From Taurinivorans muris (GTDB lineage Bacteria > Desulfobacterota > Desulfovibrionia > Desulfovibrionales > Desulfovibrionaceae), in contig NZ_CP065938.1 in NCBI RefSeq assembly GCF_025232395.1, forward strand, positions 2,108,001 through 2,172,000: a stretch of DNA of 64,000 nt. The letters run 5' to 3'. The translations under genes and the position numbers were made by a program. The notes below the pieces were generated by a model. That model did not search any database. It had not been told where the DNA came from and saw only the letters and a program-made list of their open reading frames with translations. This document shows positions 34,814-43,859 of this stretch, one piece after another (position 1 is the stretch's first letter; each line of letters starts with the position of its first letter).

Positions 34814-36265
34814 TTAAAATTTGTATTGGTTGTTTGTTCCCAAATGGTTTGTAAGGCTGTGTCCGACAGTAAAAAGTTTCGCTTCGTCGAATGCGGAGCC
34901 GATAATTTGCATGCCTACGGGCATATTGTGCGCCATACCCACGGGAATTGCAAGACCGGGAAGTCCCGCAAGGTTCAAAGAAAGGGTGAAAATATCCATT
35001 TGGTACATTTGCAGAGGGTCGGTCACGCTTCCTTTTTTCCATGCCGTAATAGGGGACACGGGGGCTAGGAGCACATCGCATTCTTTAAGGGCATTGACAT
35101 AGTCATCGCGGATAAGGCGGCGGACTTGAGCGGCTTTTTTATAGTAGGCATCGTAGTACCCTGCTGAAAGAACATAGGTTCCAAGCAAAATGCGGCGCTG
35201 GACTTCTTCGCCGAAACCTTCCGTTCTTGACATGGTATACAGTTCGTCCAAATCCTGAGGTTGGTTTGTTCTGTGTCCATAGCGGATTCCGTCGTAACGG
35301 GCAAGGTTGGAGCTCGCTTCCGCCGAGGCGATGATATAATAAGAAGCGATGGAATACGTAAGATGGGGCATGGAAACTTCTTTTATGTTCGCTCCCAATT
35401 TTTTTGCTTCTTGTATGGTGTTTTGGCAGAGTTCCGCAATTTCGCCGTCCATAGCCTCGCTTTCAAAAAATTCTTTTGGCAGACCGATGGTGATATTGTT
35501 CAAATCCGTCTGAGGATGTTGGAAAAGCTTTGTGAAATCTTCTTTTTCACGGGGGGAGGAAGTGCTGTCCCTTTCATCGTGCCCTGAAATCACGGAAAGA
35601 ATGAGGGCTGCGTCTTCAACCGTGCGCGTAAAAGGTCCGATTTGGTCGAGAGAAGAAGCATAGGCTAAAAGTCCGTATCGGGAAACGCGTCCATAGGTCG
35701 GTTTTAGTCCCACGCAGCCGCAAAGGGAAGCTGGCTGGCGTATGGAACCGCCCGTATCGGTGCCGAGCGAAGCAAAAGACTGGCAGCTTGCAACGCTGAT
35801 GGCGGAACCGCCGCTTGAGCCGCCGGCCACGCAGTCCGTATTCCAAGGATTTGAACCGGCTTTAAACGCGGAATTTTCGCAGGTGCTTCCCATGGCGAAT
35901 TCGTCCATATTGTTTTTGCCCAAAATAATGGCGCCCGCTTTTTCCAGTTGTTCAACAGCGAAAGCGGAATAGGGCGGAATGAAATTTTCCAGAATTTTGG
36001 AGCCTGCCGTTGTTTTCATATTCTTCGTCGCAAGGGCGTCTTTCACTGAAACGGGAACGCCCCAAAGAGGCATGGTTTCGTCAAAGCCTTTTTCATCAAG
36101 TTCTTTGGCTTTTTGCAAGGCTTGTTCCGGATAAATATTGATGAATGCTCCGAGTTTTTCATCTGTTTTATCGATATGCTCAAGACAGGAGCGGGTCAGT
36201 TCCGTTGCGCTGATTTCTTTTTTGGCAAGGGCTTTTTTTATTTCCGTTATGCTGCGGGTAATCAT
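34814..36265 (-). CDS. gatA: Asp/Glu-tRNA amidotransferase subunit GatA
   Basis: Amidase subunit of the GatCAB complex, which converts Glu-tRNA-Gln (and Asp-tRNA-Asn) to Gln-tRNA-Gln. The 483 residues carry the amidase triad: Lys75 (VSVKDALAT), cis-Ser150 and Ser174 in [10 protein letters not shown] and DTGGSIRQP. It lies 3 bp after gatC. gatB is not in the window. Presence of this complex suggests that Gln-tRNA is made indirectly or that Asn-tRNA is. Confidence 0.96.
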   Translation of the reverse strand: MITRSITEIKKALAKKEISATELTRSCLEHIDKTDEKLGAFINIYPEQALQKAKELDEKGFDETMPLWGVPVSVKDALATKNMKTTAGSKILENFIPPYSAFAVEQLEKAGAIILGKNNMDEFAMGSTCENSAFKAGSNPWNTDCVAGGSSGGSAISVASCQSFASLGTDTGGSIRQPASLCGCVGLKPTYGRVSRYGLLAYASSLDQIGPFTRTVEDAALILSVISGHDERDSTSSPREKEDFTKLFQHPQTDLNNITIGLPKEFFESEAMDGEIAELCQNTIQEAKKLGANIKEVSMPHLTYSIASYYIIASAEASSNLARYDGIRYGHRTNQPQDLDELYTMSRTEGFGEEVQRRILLGTYVLSAGYYDAYYKKAAQVRRLIRDDYVNALKECDVLLAPVSPITAWKKGSVTDPLQMYQMDIFTLSLNLAGLPGLAIPVGMAHNMPVGMQIIGSAFDEAKLFTVGHSLTNHLGTNNQYKF

Positions 36266-36268
36266 TAT

Positions 36269-36562
36269 TTATTTTCCTTCTACTATTTTTGGCACGATGA
36301 AATATGTTCCGTCTGTTTCCGGTGCGTTTTTGAGAATTTGCTCCGGAGTTTGTTTGCGGAACGCTTTGTCTTCACGGACTGCGCTTTCATGAAACACGGG
36401 AGAATAAAGAGGGGCGGTATTTTCTGTTTTCGCTTCTGACAATGTATCGATATAATTTATGATATCAGTAAATTGACGGGATATTTTCTCAAGCGTTTTT
36501 TCGTCCGGAGAGAGTTTTGCAAGCTTGCAAAGGTGGGCTAAGTCTTGGGCGGAAGTTGTCAT
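36269..36562 (-). CDS. gatC: Asp/Glu-tRNA amidotransferase subunit GatC
   Basis: Small belt-like subunit that holds GatA and GatB together. At 97 residues it has family length, with helical LAHLCKLAKLSPDE at the N-terminus, a central YIDTLSEA and the C-terminal REDKAF and F-I-V-P-K-I-V segments. Its stop is 3 bp from gatA. It begins 12 bp after the LpoA-like lipoprotein gene. Confidence 0.94.
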   Translation of the reverse strand: MTTSAQDLAHLCKLAKLSPDEKTLEKISRQFTDIINYIDTLSEAKTENTAPLYSPVFHESAVREDKAFRKQTPEQILKNAPETDGTYFIVPKIVEGK

Positions 36563-36574
36563 GGTATATCCTTT

Positions 36575-38323
36575 TTAGTTGAGAATGGATTGGATTAATG
36601 CGTCAAGGGCGTTTTGTTCTTCTTTCTGCTCTTGTTTTGTTTTGGTTTCATCGTCAAGGTTCGGCAGAGCCTTTCCGTTTTTTTGGTAAAGCAAAAACGC
36701 TTCCTTATTGAAAGGGGTGCGTCCGTTTCGGGCGGGCTGGTTGATTATGAGTTCTCTGGAAAGTTTGCCTTGCGCGGAATAAACGAACGGCGCGCCGATA
36801 TAATCGACTTTCAGTGCGGAAAGTTTTCGGTTTACCTCTTGGTTTGGTTCTTTTTTTTGTATTTGCAGTTGACTGGACATGAGCACAAAGTCAAAGCCCA
36901 ATGCAATCCAGTTTGTTCCGATGCTTTGCTGTTTGTTCAGTTCCCCTTGGAAAAATTCCTTATAAGGGCTTTCCCGTTTGCTGTCGTAAGAAACGGGGAA
37001 AAGCGTCAGAGCAAACGTTTGGGAATTGATATTGGCTGGATTGTTCAAGCTTTGTTCCCAAAGGGATGTGCCGAGCATGACTTTCTTGTGCCCGCCATGG
37101 TATTGCATATAGGAAATAATCATATCCATTTTTTTCCAAACATCAGGGAAGAAAATGGCGTCGATAGGACGTTTTGCGATAGGCAGCTTTCCTTTTTCGG
37201 GGGTTCTCGAGTCAAGGAATTTTTGCGTTATGGAATTGAGTTCGTGCACATCCTTATCGGAATATGCCATGCTGTAAACGGACAGCCCCCTTTCTTTCGC
37301 CATATTCGTAAAAAGGGTGTTCATTCCTTTTCCGTAAGTATTGTTTTGATAAAAGGAGCCGAAGCTTTTTATTCCCAAATCTTTTTGCGCCACGTTGAGA
37401 ACCGCTGTGATCTGGTCTTCGGGGCTGGTGAAGAAACGCCACGCGTCAACGCCTTCCATGCTGTGTTCCGGCAGGCGGGTAAGGAACGTGAAAAAGATTT
37501 TTTGGCTGGTGAGTTTGCTGTTGTAAAGGGTTTGGTAGATGTTGGTTTGCAGTGGACCGCCGATAACCGCGCATTCTTGGGGCAATTCCTCAAGGTAGCT
37601 TATCCAGTTGGGGTCTTGGGTGTCAATGAAGGTGATATTCCATTGTATGCCTTGCTCTTGGAGGAGTTTTTGGGCGATTTTCGCACCTGTGATGATTTGC
37701 CGTGAGAATGTGCTGTACGGGCCGCTTTGGGGAAGAAGCATGGCGACAGAGCCGTTTTGGGCTGTCACGTAATTGCTTGTCGGGGTTTTTTCAATGGTGA
37801 TGTAAGGGCTTTTAAAGTAGTTTTGGTTTTTGAATTTGCTGAGAATTTCTTGGTTGTTAGGCAAAAGTCCGCGTTTTGCGGCTGTGAAGATTATCAAATT
37901 ATAGGGGAAGTATGTTTCGGAGCTTGGTGAAATAAGTTTCAGGTTTGCGGCAAGATCCGTATCCGGAACAGCATTCAAATCATGGAATAATGTTTCTTCC
38001 ATGTATTTTTTGTATTCGTCGGTGGACTGAGCACATTGGGAAGCCAACGAACTGAGGGCGACTTTGGTGTTGGCGTTGTTTCTGCTTGCGAGAATATAGG
38101 TCGCTCTGTCACGGAGTTTGAGAGGTTTGGAGCTGTCGGACCAGACTTTTGCGGCTATTTCGCTTTGTTCGGCGGAAGTTTTGCCAACCAAGTCCTGCAC
38201 CCAAGCTTCTTCATCATTGGGATTGAAAAGGCTGTTGGAAATGGGAAGCGTTTGCACGCAGGACGAAAGGGTGAAAACAAAAAACAAAAGAGTTATGAGA
38301 AAGCATTGCTTTGAAAGCTTCAT
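36575..38323 (-). CDS. LpoA-like penicillin-binding-protein activator lipoprotein
   Basis: A 582-residue lipoprotein: signal sequence and LSSC lipobox with Cys22, a helical (TPR-like) N-terminal half, then a periplasmic-binding-protein type I domain beginning GSVAMLLPQSGPYSTFSRQI near residue 210. This two-domain order is that of LpoA (PF04348), which activates penicillin-binding protein 1A from the outer membrane; the type I domain alone is also found in branched-chain amino acid binding proteins. Its C-terminus is Lys/Glu/Gln-rich. AAGGA supports start 38323. It lies 12 bp before gatC. Confidence 0.8.
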   Translation of the reverse strand: MKLSKQCFLITLLFFVFTLSSCVQTLPISNSLFNPNDEEAWVQDLVGKTSAEQSEIAAKVWSDSSKPLKLRDRATYILASRNNANTKVALSSLASQCAQSTDEYKKYMEETLFHDLNAVPDTDLAANLKLISPSSETYFPYNLIIFTAAKRGLLPNNQEILSKFKNQNYFKSPYITIEKTPTSNYVTAQNGSVAMLLPQSGPYSTFSRQIITGAKIAQKLLQEQGIQWNITFIDTQDPNWISYLEELPQECAVIGGPLQTNIYQTLYNSKLTSQKIFFTFLTRLPEHSMEGVDAWRFFTSPEDQITAVLNVAQKDLGIKSFGSFYQNNTYGKGMNTLFTNMAKERGLSVYSMAYSDKDVHELNSITQKFLDSRTPEKGKLPIAKRPIDAIFFPDVWKKMDMIISYMQYHGGHKKVMLGTSLWEQSLNNPANINSQTFALTLFPVSYDSKRESPYKEFFQGELNKQQSIGTNWIALGFDFVLMSSQLQIQKKEPNQEVNRKLSALKVDYIGAPFVYSAQGKLSRELIINQPARNGRTPFNKEAFLLYQKNGKALPNLDDETKTKQEQKEEQNALDALIQSILN

Positions 38324-38410
38324 ATCAAATCCTTTTTGCGTATACCTTTTTTGATAGCAAAGTATATCGTATGGAAAACGTACTTGCAAGCCTTATTTTG
38401 GTTGAATGGG

Positions 38411-38875
38411 TTATCCTCTTGCAAGTTCTCTTTCCAAATCCCTGTTTTCCGCACGGCGCTTGAGTTCGTCACGCTGATCATGGAGTTTGCGCCCGCGGGC
38501 GAGGGCTATTTCCAGTTTCACTTTGCCGTGTTTCAAATACATTTTCAAAGGAACGACGGTCAGTCCTTTTTGTTCGACTTTTGCCGTAAGCTGTTTGATT
38601 TCTTGGTTATGCAAAAGAAGCTTTTTGTCCCTGCCGGGATTTTGAACCATATAACCCGCATTGGAATAGGGGCTGATATGCATGTTCATAACAAAGGCTT
38701 CGCCGTTTTTAAAATCAATATAGCTGTCGGTAAAGCTGACACGTCCTTGTCTTATGCTTTTCACTTCCGGACCGGTGAGCACGATGCCGGCTTCAAAAAA
38801 TTCAAGCAATTCATAATATTGCCTGGCTTTTCTGTTTTCCGCTAAAAAAGAAGGGCTTTTTGGATGTTTGCTCAT
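38411..38875 (-). CDS. smpB: SsrA-binding protein SmpB
   Basis: Binds tmRNA and brings it to stalled ribosomes for trans-translation. The 154-residue protein has the OB-fold core ENRKARQYYELLEFFEAGIV, the GPEVKSIRQGRVSFTDSY segment and a basic C-terminal tail with RGRKLHDQRDELKRR that enters the mRNA channel. The tmRNA gene (ssrA), often nearby, was not found in the window. It lies 11 bp after rsmI. Confidence 0.96.
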   Translation of the reverse strand: MSKHPKSPSFLAENRKARQYYELLEFFEAGIVLTGPEVKSIRQGRVSFTDSYIDFKNGEAFVMNMHISPYSNAGYMVQNPGRDKKLLLHNQEIKQLTAKVEQKGLTVVPLKMYLKHGKVKLEIALARGRKLHDQRDELKRRAENRDLERELARG

Positions 38876-38886
38876 GGAAATATCCT

Positions 38887-39723
38887 TTAATCTCTTGTGA
38901 CGAGTGTGTAAATCTCACTTGTTGTCCAGCCGTGGCATTGCGTTTGCACCCGTTTGGCTATTTGCTTCGGCGAACCGCCTAAGCTTTTTTCTTCCCGTAT
39001 GATTGCCTGCACTTCCTGCCGGGAACTTTTGCTGATTTCAAGAGGAGGACCGACAATGACGGTCAGCTCTCCCAGTAAATGTCCAAGGTCCGGAACAGTT
39101 TCCAGATTCAGGAAAATGAATTCCTCATGTTCTTTGGTCAGTTCCCTTGCAATGCAAACATCACGGGCGCCTAAAAGAGTATACAGATATTTTAGGGTTT
39201 CCGCAATTCTGTCTTTACGCTCAAAAAAAACAAGGGTGGAAAAAATTTTTGCATACGGTGCGAGGGTTTTTTCCATGTCGCTTGTTTTTCGCGGTAAAAA
39301 GCCGAAAAAAGTGAAAGGATTGGGAGCAATGCCGCTTCCCGCCAAGGCTGTGACAGGTGCGGACGCGCCGGGAATGGCGGTAACGGGAATGTTTTTTTCC
39401 CGGCAGGCTTTGACGATTAAATATCCGGGGTCGGAAATGACAGGCATGCCGGCATCGGAAATAAGCGCAATATCTTCACCCTGCTGCAAAAAATTCAGGG
39501 CATGCTCCAATTTTTTTTCTTCGCTATGGTCATTGAAGCTGATAAGGCGCTTGGCTTTAAGTCCCCAGCGGGCGAAATTCAGTCCCGCCCGTTTGGTGTC
39601 TTCGGCAAGCACGAGGGGAACTTCTTCTAAAATTTTTCTGGCGCGGGGGCTCAAATCCCCGGCATTGCCGAGAGGTGTCGCCACGATGTGGAGTTTGCCG
39701 AACGTATTATTGGGTGATGACAT
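38887..39723 (-). CDS. rsmI: 16S rRNA (cytidine-1402-2'-O)-methyltransferase RsmI
   Basis: Methylates C1402 in the decoding centre of 16S rRNA. The 278-residue tetrapyrrole-methylase-fold protein has the SAM-binding HIVATPLGNAGDLSPRA, the loop VLAEDTKRAG and a DAGMPVISDPGYLIVKA block, all diagnostic. The 5' end overlaps yraN by 17 bp, so translation is coupled. It lies in a run of translation and RNA-processing genes. Confidence 0.95.
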   Translation of the reverse strand: MSSPNNTFGKLHIVATPLGNAGDLSPRARKILEEVPLVLAEDTKRAGLNFARWGLKAKRLISFNDHSEEKKLEHALNFLQQGEDIALISDAGMPVISDPGYLIVKACREKNIPVTAIPGASAPVTALAGSGIAPNPFTFFGFLPRKTSDMEKTLAPYAKIFSTLVFFERKDRIAETLKYLYTLLGARDVCIARELTKEHEEFIFLNLETVPDLGHLLGELTVIVGPPLEISKSSRQEVQAIIREEKSLGGSPKQIAKRVQTQCHGWTTSEIYTLVTRD

Positions 39724-40108
39724 TGCAAAAATGCTCCAGTTCCAAGGTTTCGCCGTTGATACAAATCAAATCGAAACGGCAGGGGTGATCCCAAAGCCCT
39801 TTTTGGTTTAAATACAGGGTTGCGCCTTTGATGATGTTTTGCTGTTTCTTCGGGGTAAAGGCCTCAAGGCTTTGTTCTCTGTCCTCGTTATGGCGTGTTT
39901 TCACTTCCACGAAAACAAGTTCTTTGTTTTTCTTGTCCATGCAAATGATGTCTATTTCGTAAGGGTGCGATTTCCAGTTCCTTTCAAGGACGGCATAGGA
40001 ATTTTGTTTCAAATACCGGCAGGCTTTTTTCTCGCCTTTCCTGCCGAGCATGGAATTTTTCGGTGCCGTGATTTGTCTGGAAATCACGGATAAAAGATTT
40101 TTCAGCAT
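39707..40108 (-). CDS. yraN: YraN-family (UPF0102) putative endonuclease
   Basis: A 133-residue member of the UPF0102 family with PD-(D/E)xK nuclease architecture: GEKKACRYLKQNSY, ERNW, PYEIDIICMD and FVEVKTR. Catalytic-type residues E-I-D and E-V-K are present. Function is unproven in the family, although it sits with rnhB and rsmI in many genomes. It overlaps both neighbours, rnhB by 7 bp and rsmI by 17 bp. Confidence 0.9.
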   Translation of the reverse strand: MLKNLLSVISRQITAPKNSMLGRKGEKKACRYLKQNSYAVLERNWKSHPYEIDIICMDKKNKELVFVEVKTRHNEDREQSLEAFTPKKQQNIIKGATLYLNQKGLWDHPCRFDLICINGETLELEHFCNVITQ

Positions 40109-40788
40109 AGGCTTCCCTGTTCCATGCTTTTGGGACGTACGGATTTAAAGTCCATACGGTGCAGGGGGCATGGTCCGTGCTTTTGAATGGCGAGCCTATG
40201 CTCTTTTGTGCCGTAGCCTTTATGGGAAGCAAAGCCGTATCCGGGGTAGCGTTCGTCCATTTTTATCATGAGCTTGTCCCGAAAATTTTTGGCGATGACG
40301 GAAGCTGCCGAAATGCTTGGCTCCAAGGCGTCGCCTTGTACGATGGTTTTTTGGGACAAGGGCGATAAGCTGTATTTTGCCAGATAAAACGGGGGAATGG
40401 GGAATGTTCCGTCTATCAGATATATTTTAGGGTCGGTTTGAGGAAATTTTATTTTTAATGCGGCTATGGCGCGCGCCATGGCAAGAAGACTTGCCTGCAG
40501 GATATTGATTTCTTCTATCGTTTTTTGCCAAACAAGTCCGATTCCCCAAGCCCAAGCAAGATTTTTAATTTCACCGTCAAGGCAAAGGCGTTCTTTTTCG
40601 GAAAGTTTTTTTGAATCGTCCAAACCGATCAAATCAAAGTCTTTTGGAAAAACAACGGCGCCTGCCACAACAGGACCTGCCAGGCAGCCGCGACCGACTT
40701 CGTCAATGCCTGCGCAAATGTTTTCGTTTGCCAAATCATGAGGACGGTATAAGATACCGTGATTGATCAGTTCTTTTCTTTTAGCCAT
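40102..40788 (-). CDS. rnhB: Ribonuclease HII
   Basis: Removes RNA from RNA-DNA hybrids, including single ribonucleotides. The 228 residues contain the metal-binding CAGIDEVGRGCLAG, DSKKLSEKER, YLIDG and A-S-I(V)-x-A-K (ISAASVIAKNFRD) motifs. The C-terminus is somewhat longer than usual. It is the first gene of a compact rnhB-yraN-rsmI-smpB run, 92 bp after rplS across a hairpin. Confidence 0.95.
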   Translation of the reverse strand: MAKRKELINHGILYRPHDLANENICAGIDEVGRGCLAGPVVAGAVVFPKDFDLIGLDDSKKLSEKERLCLDGEIKNLAWAWGIGLVWQKTIEEINILQASLLAMARAIAALKIKFPQTDPKIYLIDGTFPIPPFYLAKYSLSPLSQKTIVQGDALEPSISAASVIAKNFRDKLMIKMDERYPGYGFASHKGYGTKEHRLAIQKHGPCPLHRMDFKSVRPKSMEQGSLC

Positions 40789-40802
40789 GCTGCTGCTCCA
40801 AA

Positions 40803-40838
40803 CACAAAAACCCCACCCGAAAACTTCGGGAGGGGCAG
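40803..40838 (-). terminator. Terminator after rplS
   Basis: On the minus strand CCCCTCCCGAA-GTT-TTCGGGTGGGG then TTTTTG. It lies between rplS and rnhB, so rnhB probably has some read-through or its own promoter. Confidence 0.8.
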
Positions 40839-40880
40839 AATATCTCGCCCATACGAAAATAAATGGGCATGTTGAAAATC

Positions 40881-41228
40881 TTAGTAATTGTTGCGAGGTT
40901 TGATACGCGCAGCCTTACCACGAAGATTGCGGAGATAGTAAAGACGAGAACGGCGTACGCGACCGCGGCTTACAACGTCGATATGGTCGATAAAAGGAGA
41001 ATGTAAAGGAATGATACGTTCAACGCCCACACCATCGGAAATTTTACGAACAGTGAAAGAAGCATCGGTGGAACCGCGTTTTATACGGATAACATTGCCT
41101 TGGAATACTTGGATACGTTCTTTTTCGCCTTCAACAATTCTGAGGTGAACCTTCACAGTGTCACCGGAGCGAAATTGAGGAATATCGGTACGTAAATGTT
41201 CGCTTTCAATCTTTCTGAGAATATTCAT
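40881..41228 (-). CDS. rplS: 50S ribosomal protein L19
   Basis: Located at the 30S-50S interface. The 115-residue protein has standard length: [20 protein letters not shown], the GNVIRIKRG segment and the basic C-terminus [20 protein letters not shown]. It follows trmD after a 242-base gap with a weak hairpin, rather than the close spacing seen in many operons, so it may have its own promoter. Confidence 0.98.
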   Translation of the reverse strand: MNILRKIESEHLRTDIPQFRSGDTVKVHLRIVEGEKERIQVFQGNVIRIKRGSTDASFTVRKISDGVGVERIIPLHSPFIDHIDVVSRGRVRRSRLYYLRNLRGKAARIKPRNNY

Positions 41229-41362
41229 GATGCCTCTCCTTGCGAGGAATTTATCTATTAGGTTGCATGGCAGTATGTGGTGCCAAGAAGCAAATAATAT
41301 TAATTACCTATTTTTCTGATAAAAGCAACTTAAATTTTTGTATGGAAAAAATTTAATGCAAT

Positions 41363-41387
41363 TTTTATCGTCGGAAGCCCGATAAAA
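41363..41387 (-). terminator. Weak hairpin after trmD
   Basis: TTTTATCG (41363-41370) and CGATAAAA (41380-41387) form an 8-bp AT-rich stem. On the minus strand it is followed by AT-rich sequence, so it may be a weak terminator between trmD and rplS. Confidence 0.45.
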
Positions 41388-41470
41388 GTAAAAAATTACT
41401 ATCAATAGGAACGGTATTTATTAGCAGATTTAAAAATTTTTGCAAGCGATTTTTTGGGAAAATTTTAAAT

Positions 41471-42775
41471 TTAATTGCAGTCGCCTAAAAGCCTGTCCAA
41501 AATGATTGCGCAGGCGGACCGCACAGGCAAATGGTTATATTCTCCCATATAGCGGAGGGGAGGAAGCAAACAGCCGCATTGCTCCAGCGCTTCGGGCGCC
41601 AATCCGTGGCTTGTTCCGAAAACGAGCAAAAGGCAATTTTCCTTTGCCAGTTCGGCGACTTGCGGAAAAGGAACCGCAAGCCGTTTTTCACGCCCTTTTT
41701 TGTCTTTTTCGGCTTTGGCGCTTGTGCCGATTAAAATAGGTCTTATGCCTGAAATACGTTCGACATTTTGGCATGCTTCTTCCAAATTGCCGGCAAGGTG
41801 CGCAAGCGCCAAGGCTTTCGCCCTGTCCGGGTTTGTTTTTGCTCCGTCCCCTTGCGTCCAGTGCGTAATCAATTCTTCGACAAGAACTTTTTGGTCTTGG
41901 ACAGGGGTGACGATTTGCAGGGAAGAAATTCCATAGGTGCAGGCGATTCTCGATATGTCATGAATATCAAGATTTGTGACGGAACTTGTTCCCGCCGTAT
42001 TGTTTTTCAATAATACGGGGTGATGAACAAGGGCGATATGGATGTTTTTGGCGAAAGAGCGTTTATGCATTGTTTTGAGAAACATTCTGTCCTGTTCGGA
42101 AAGCTGCGCCTTCGCCAGAAGGTCGGGTCTGTACCTGTATGTCATGGCGAGGGATTGTTCGCGCCGCCAAGAGCTGATTTCCTTATGATTGCCTTTTTGC
42201 AGAACTTCCGGAACTTCCAAGTCCATAAAATCTTCCGGGCGTGTGAAATGGGGATATTCCAAAAGGTTTTGCGCGTAACTTTCTTCTGTGCCCGATTCGT
42301 TTTTTCCCATATAACCGTCTTGCAGACGTGCTGTCGCTTCGATAAGGGCGAGAGCCGCCACTTCTCCGCCGTTTAAAACAGCTTCGCCGATGCTTATGCG
42401 CCGTATGGGCAAAAGCTCGTAAAGCCGTTCATCAAACCCTTCATAGCGTCCGCAAATCAAGGTCAGATGTTCTTCTTTGGAAAGTTCTTCAGCCAGTTTT
42501 TGGGTAAGGGGTTCTCCTGCCGGAGTAAGGGCGATAAGGCGTCCTTTTTGGGGAATGGCGCGGATAGCGTCTAAAATGGGCTGGACCGCAAGCACCATGC
42601 CGGGACCTCCTCCATAGGGGCTGTCATCGACTTTGTTGTGTTTGTTTCGGGTATAATCGCGGGGATTGTAAAAATCGACACCGACAATTCCCGTTTGTTC
42701 GGCTTTGGCGAAAAGGGCGGTGTGAAGAGGGGAGGAAAACCATTCGGGAAAAAGGGTGACAATATGGTACTGCAT
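41471..42775 (-). CDS. trmD: TrmD tRNA (guanine-37-N1)-methyltransferase fused to a second SPOUT-type domain
   Basis: Residues 1-245 are TrmD, which makes m1G37 in tRNAs to prevent frameshifting: FPEWFSSPLH, the DDSPYGGGPGMVL loop, LICGRYEGFDERL and ISIGEAVLNGGEVAAL, the trefoil-knot SAM site, are all conserved. Residues 246-434 are a different SAM-dependent RNA methyltransferase domain (HIALVHHPVLLKN, LLLVFGTSHGLAPEAL), the PF09936 type. Ordinary TrmD is about 250 residues. The fusion is known to me from Desulfovibrio relatives; the second domain's substrate is unknown. It lies 9 bp after rimM. Confidence 0.93.
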   Translation of the reverse strand: MQYHIVTLFPEWFSSPLHTALFAKAEQTGIVGVDFYNPRDYTRNKHNKVDDSPYGGGPGMVLAVQPILDAIRAIPQKGRLIALTPAGEPLTQKLAEELSKEEHLTLICGRYEGFDERLYELLPIRRISIGEAVLNGGEVAALALIEATARLQDGYMGKNESGTEESYAQNLLEYPHFTRPEDFMDLEVPEVLQKGNHKEISSWRREQSLAMTYRYRPDLLAKAQLSEQDRMFLKTMHKRSFAKNIHIALVHHPVLLKNNTAGTSSVTNLDIHDISRIACTYGISSLQIVTPVQDQKVLVEELITHWTQGDGAKTNPDRAKALALAHLAGNLEEACQNVERISGIRPILIGTSAKAEKDKKGREKRLAVPFPQVAELAKENCLLLVFGTSHGLAPEALEQCGCLLPPLRYMGEYNHLPVRSACAIILDRLLGDCN

Positions 42776-42784
42776 GGGAAAAGC

Positions 42785-43441
42785 TTATGAACGGGAAGGG
42801 GGTTGAGGAATTGAAACCTTGTCTTTTTGGGAAGCGTTTTTCGTTTGCGTGCCGGGCTGCCGCTTCACCGTTTTTTCCTTATCCGGCTGTTCCAAATAGA
42901 TTTCCAACAATCCTGGCGGGGGGCAAAGATAAACGGCGTTGTTTTCCAAATCGTAGCGTTCAATAAAATTTGAAACAGCAGGGAAGAGAATTTCTTGTTC
43001 TTCATGATGAATGAACCAAATTTCTTGCCCTGCTGGAAATGAAATTTCATCAATAATACCTAGGGGGGTATTTCCGACAAAAGCTGTGCAGCCTATGATT
43101 TGATGAAGATAGGGAGCGGTTTCCGTTTCTTCTTGTTCGTTTAAGGCCTGCAAATCGGCATCAGTGAGAGATTGTTCAGTAATAACGAGTTCGTAGTTGC
43201 GATATGATTCAGCGTCCGTCCTTGAGTTTATGCCTTCAATTTTAAGAATAAGCATATTCCCTTGTTCCTTATAGGTTTTTATGACACAAGCTTTGGGCGG
43301 TATTTTCCCGATTTTGAGAAGCACCTGATTTTTATCAAAATAATCATAGGATTCCGCATAATACTGAACGCAAAGTTCGCCGCGGATTCCATGAGGCCTT
43401 GTGATTTTGCCTATAACGATAAGGGAACGGTCGGCAGGCAT
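42785..43441 (-). CDS. rimM: Ribosome maturation factor RimM
   Basis: Assists 30S head assembly near S19. The 218-residue protein has the N-terminal beta-barrel with GKITRPHGIRGELCVQYY and the C-terminal PRC barrel beginning LHQIIGCTAFV. After about residue 185 there is an extra Lys/Gln-rich tail ending in SIPQPPSRS, not part of the core. Its start codon overlaps the khpA stop by one base (TAATG). Confidence 0.94.
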   Translation of the reverse strand: MPADRSLIVIGKITRPHGIRGELCVQYYAESYDYFDKNQVLLKIGKIPPKACVIKTYKEQGNMLILKIEGINSRTDAESYRNYELVITEQSLTDADLQALNEQEETETAPYLHQIIGCTAFVGNTPLGIIDEISFPAGQEIWFIHHEEQEILFPAVSNFIERYDLENNAVYLCPPPGLLEIYLEQPDKEKTVKRQPGTQTKNASQKDKVSIPQPPSRS

Positions 43442-43674
43442 TATTCTAAAATTTCTAAAACAACACGTTTGCGGGTTTTTGCTGACACAGCGCCGAGCAA
43501 GGTGCGGATGGCGCGAGCCGTGCGTCCCTGCTTGCCGATGACTTTTCCTAAGTCTTCTTTTGCGACGGTAAGCTCAAGCACGGAAGTTTGTTCTCCTTCG
43601 ATTTCACGAACTTTCACAGAATCAGGATTGTCAACAAGAGATTTGGTGATAAATTCAACGAGTTCTTTTTGCAT
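43441..43674 (-). CDS. khpA: KH-domain RNA-binding protein KhpA
   Basis: A 77-residue single KH domain with the [23 protein letters not shown]-binding loop, of the KhpA (YlqC) family, which acts as an RNA chaperone. ATG 43674 was chosen over a long open frame to 43749 because the KhpA family starts at this Met and has about 76 residues; GAGAGA is upstream. It heads khpA-rimM-trmD. The rpsP gene normally in front is absent. Confidence 0.93.
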   Translation of the reverse strand: MQKELVEFITKSLVDNPDSVKVREIEGEQTSVLELTVAKEDLGKVIGKQGRTARAIRTLLGAVSAKTRKRVVLEILE

Positions 43675-43859
43675 AGTTTTCTCTCTCAAAATAAAGGTTT
43701 TCCCAACAGTCAGCAGGGCGGCGCGTTCCTTCAACCAATAAAGAAGCATTTACTTTCAGTAATTTCTCTTTACAGAAAAGCACAAACCATGTAAAACATA
43801 TCAACTAATTATAGCATTGTCAATGCTATGGAAAAAAAACTCTTTTTATATAGGTTAAC

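Noticed and set aside
36614-37705. 363-codon open frame on the plus strand
   Set aside because: Antisense to the LpoA-like lipoprotein, whose signal peptide and domain structure are convincing; the frame is Phe/Gly-rich noise.
38954-39811. 285-codon open frame on the plus strand
   Set aside because: Antisense to rsmI and yraN, both of which carry full family motifs.
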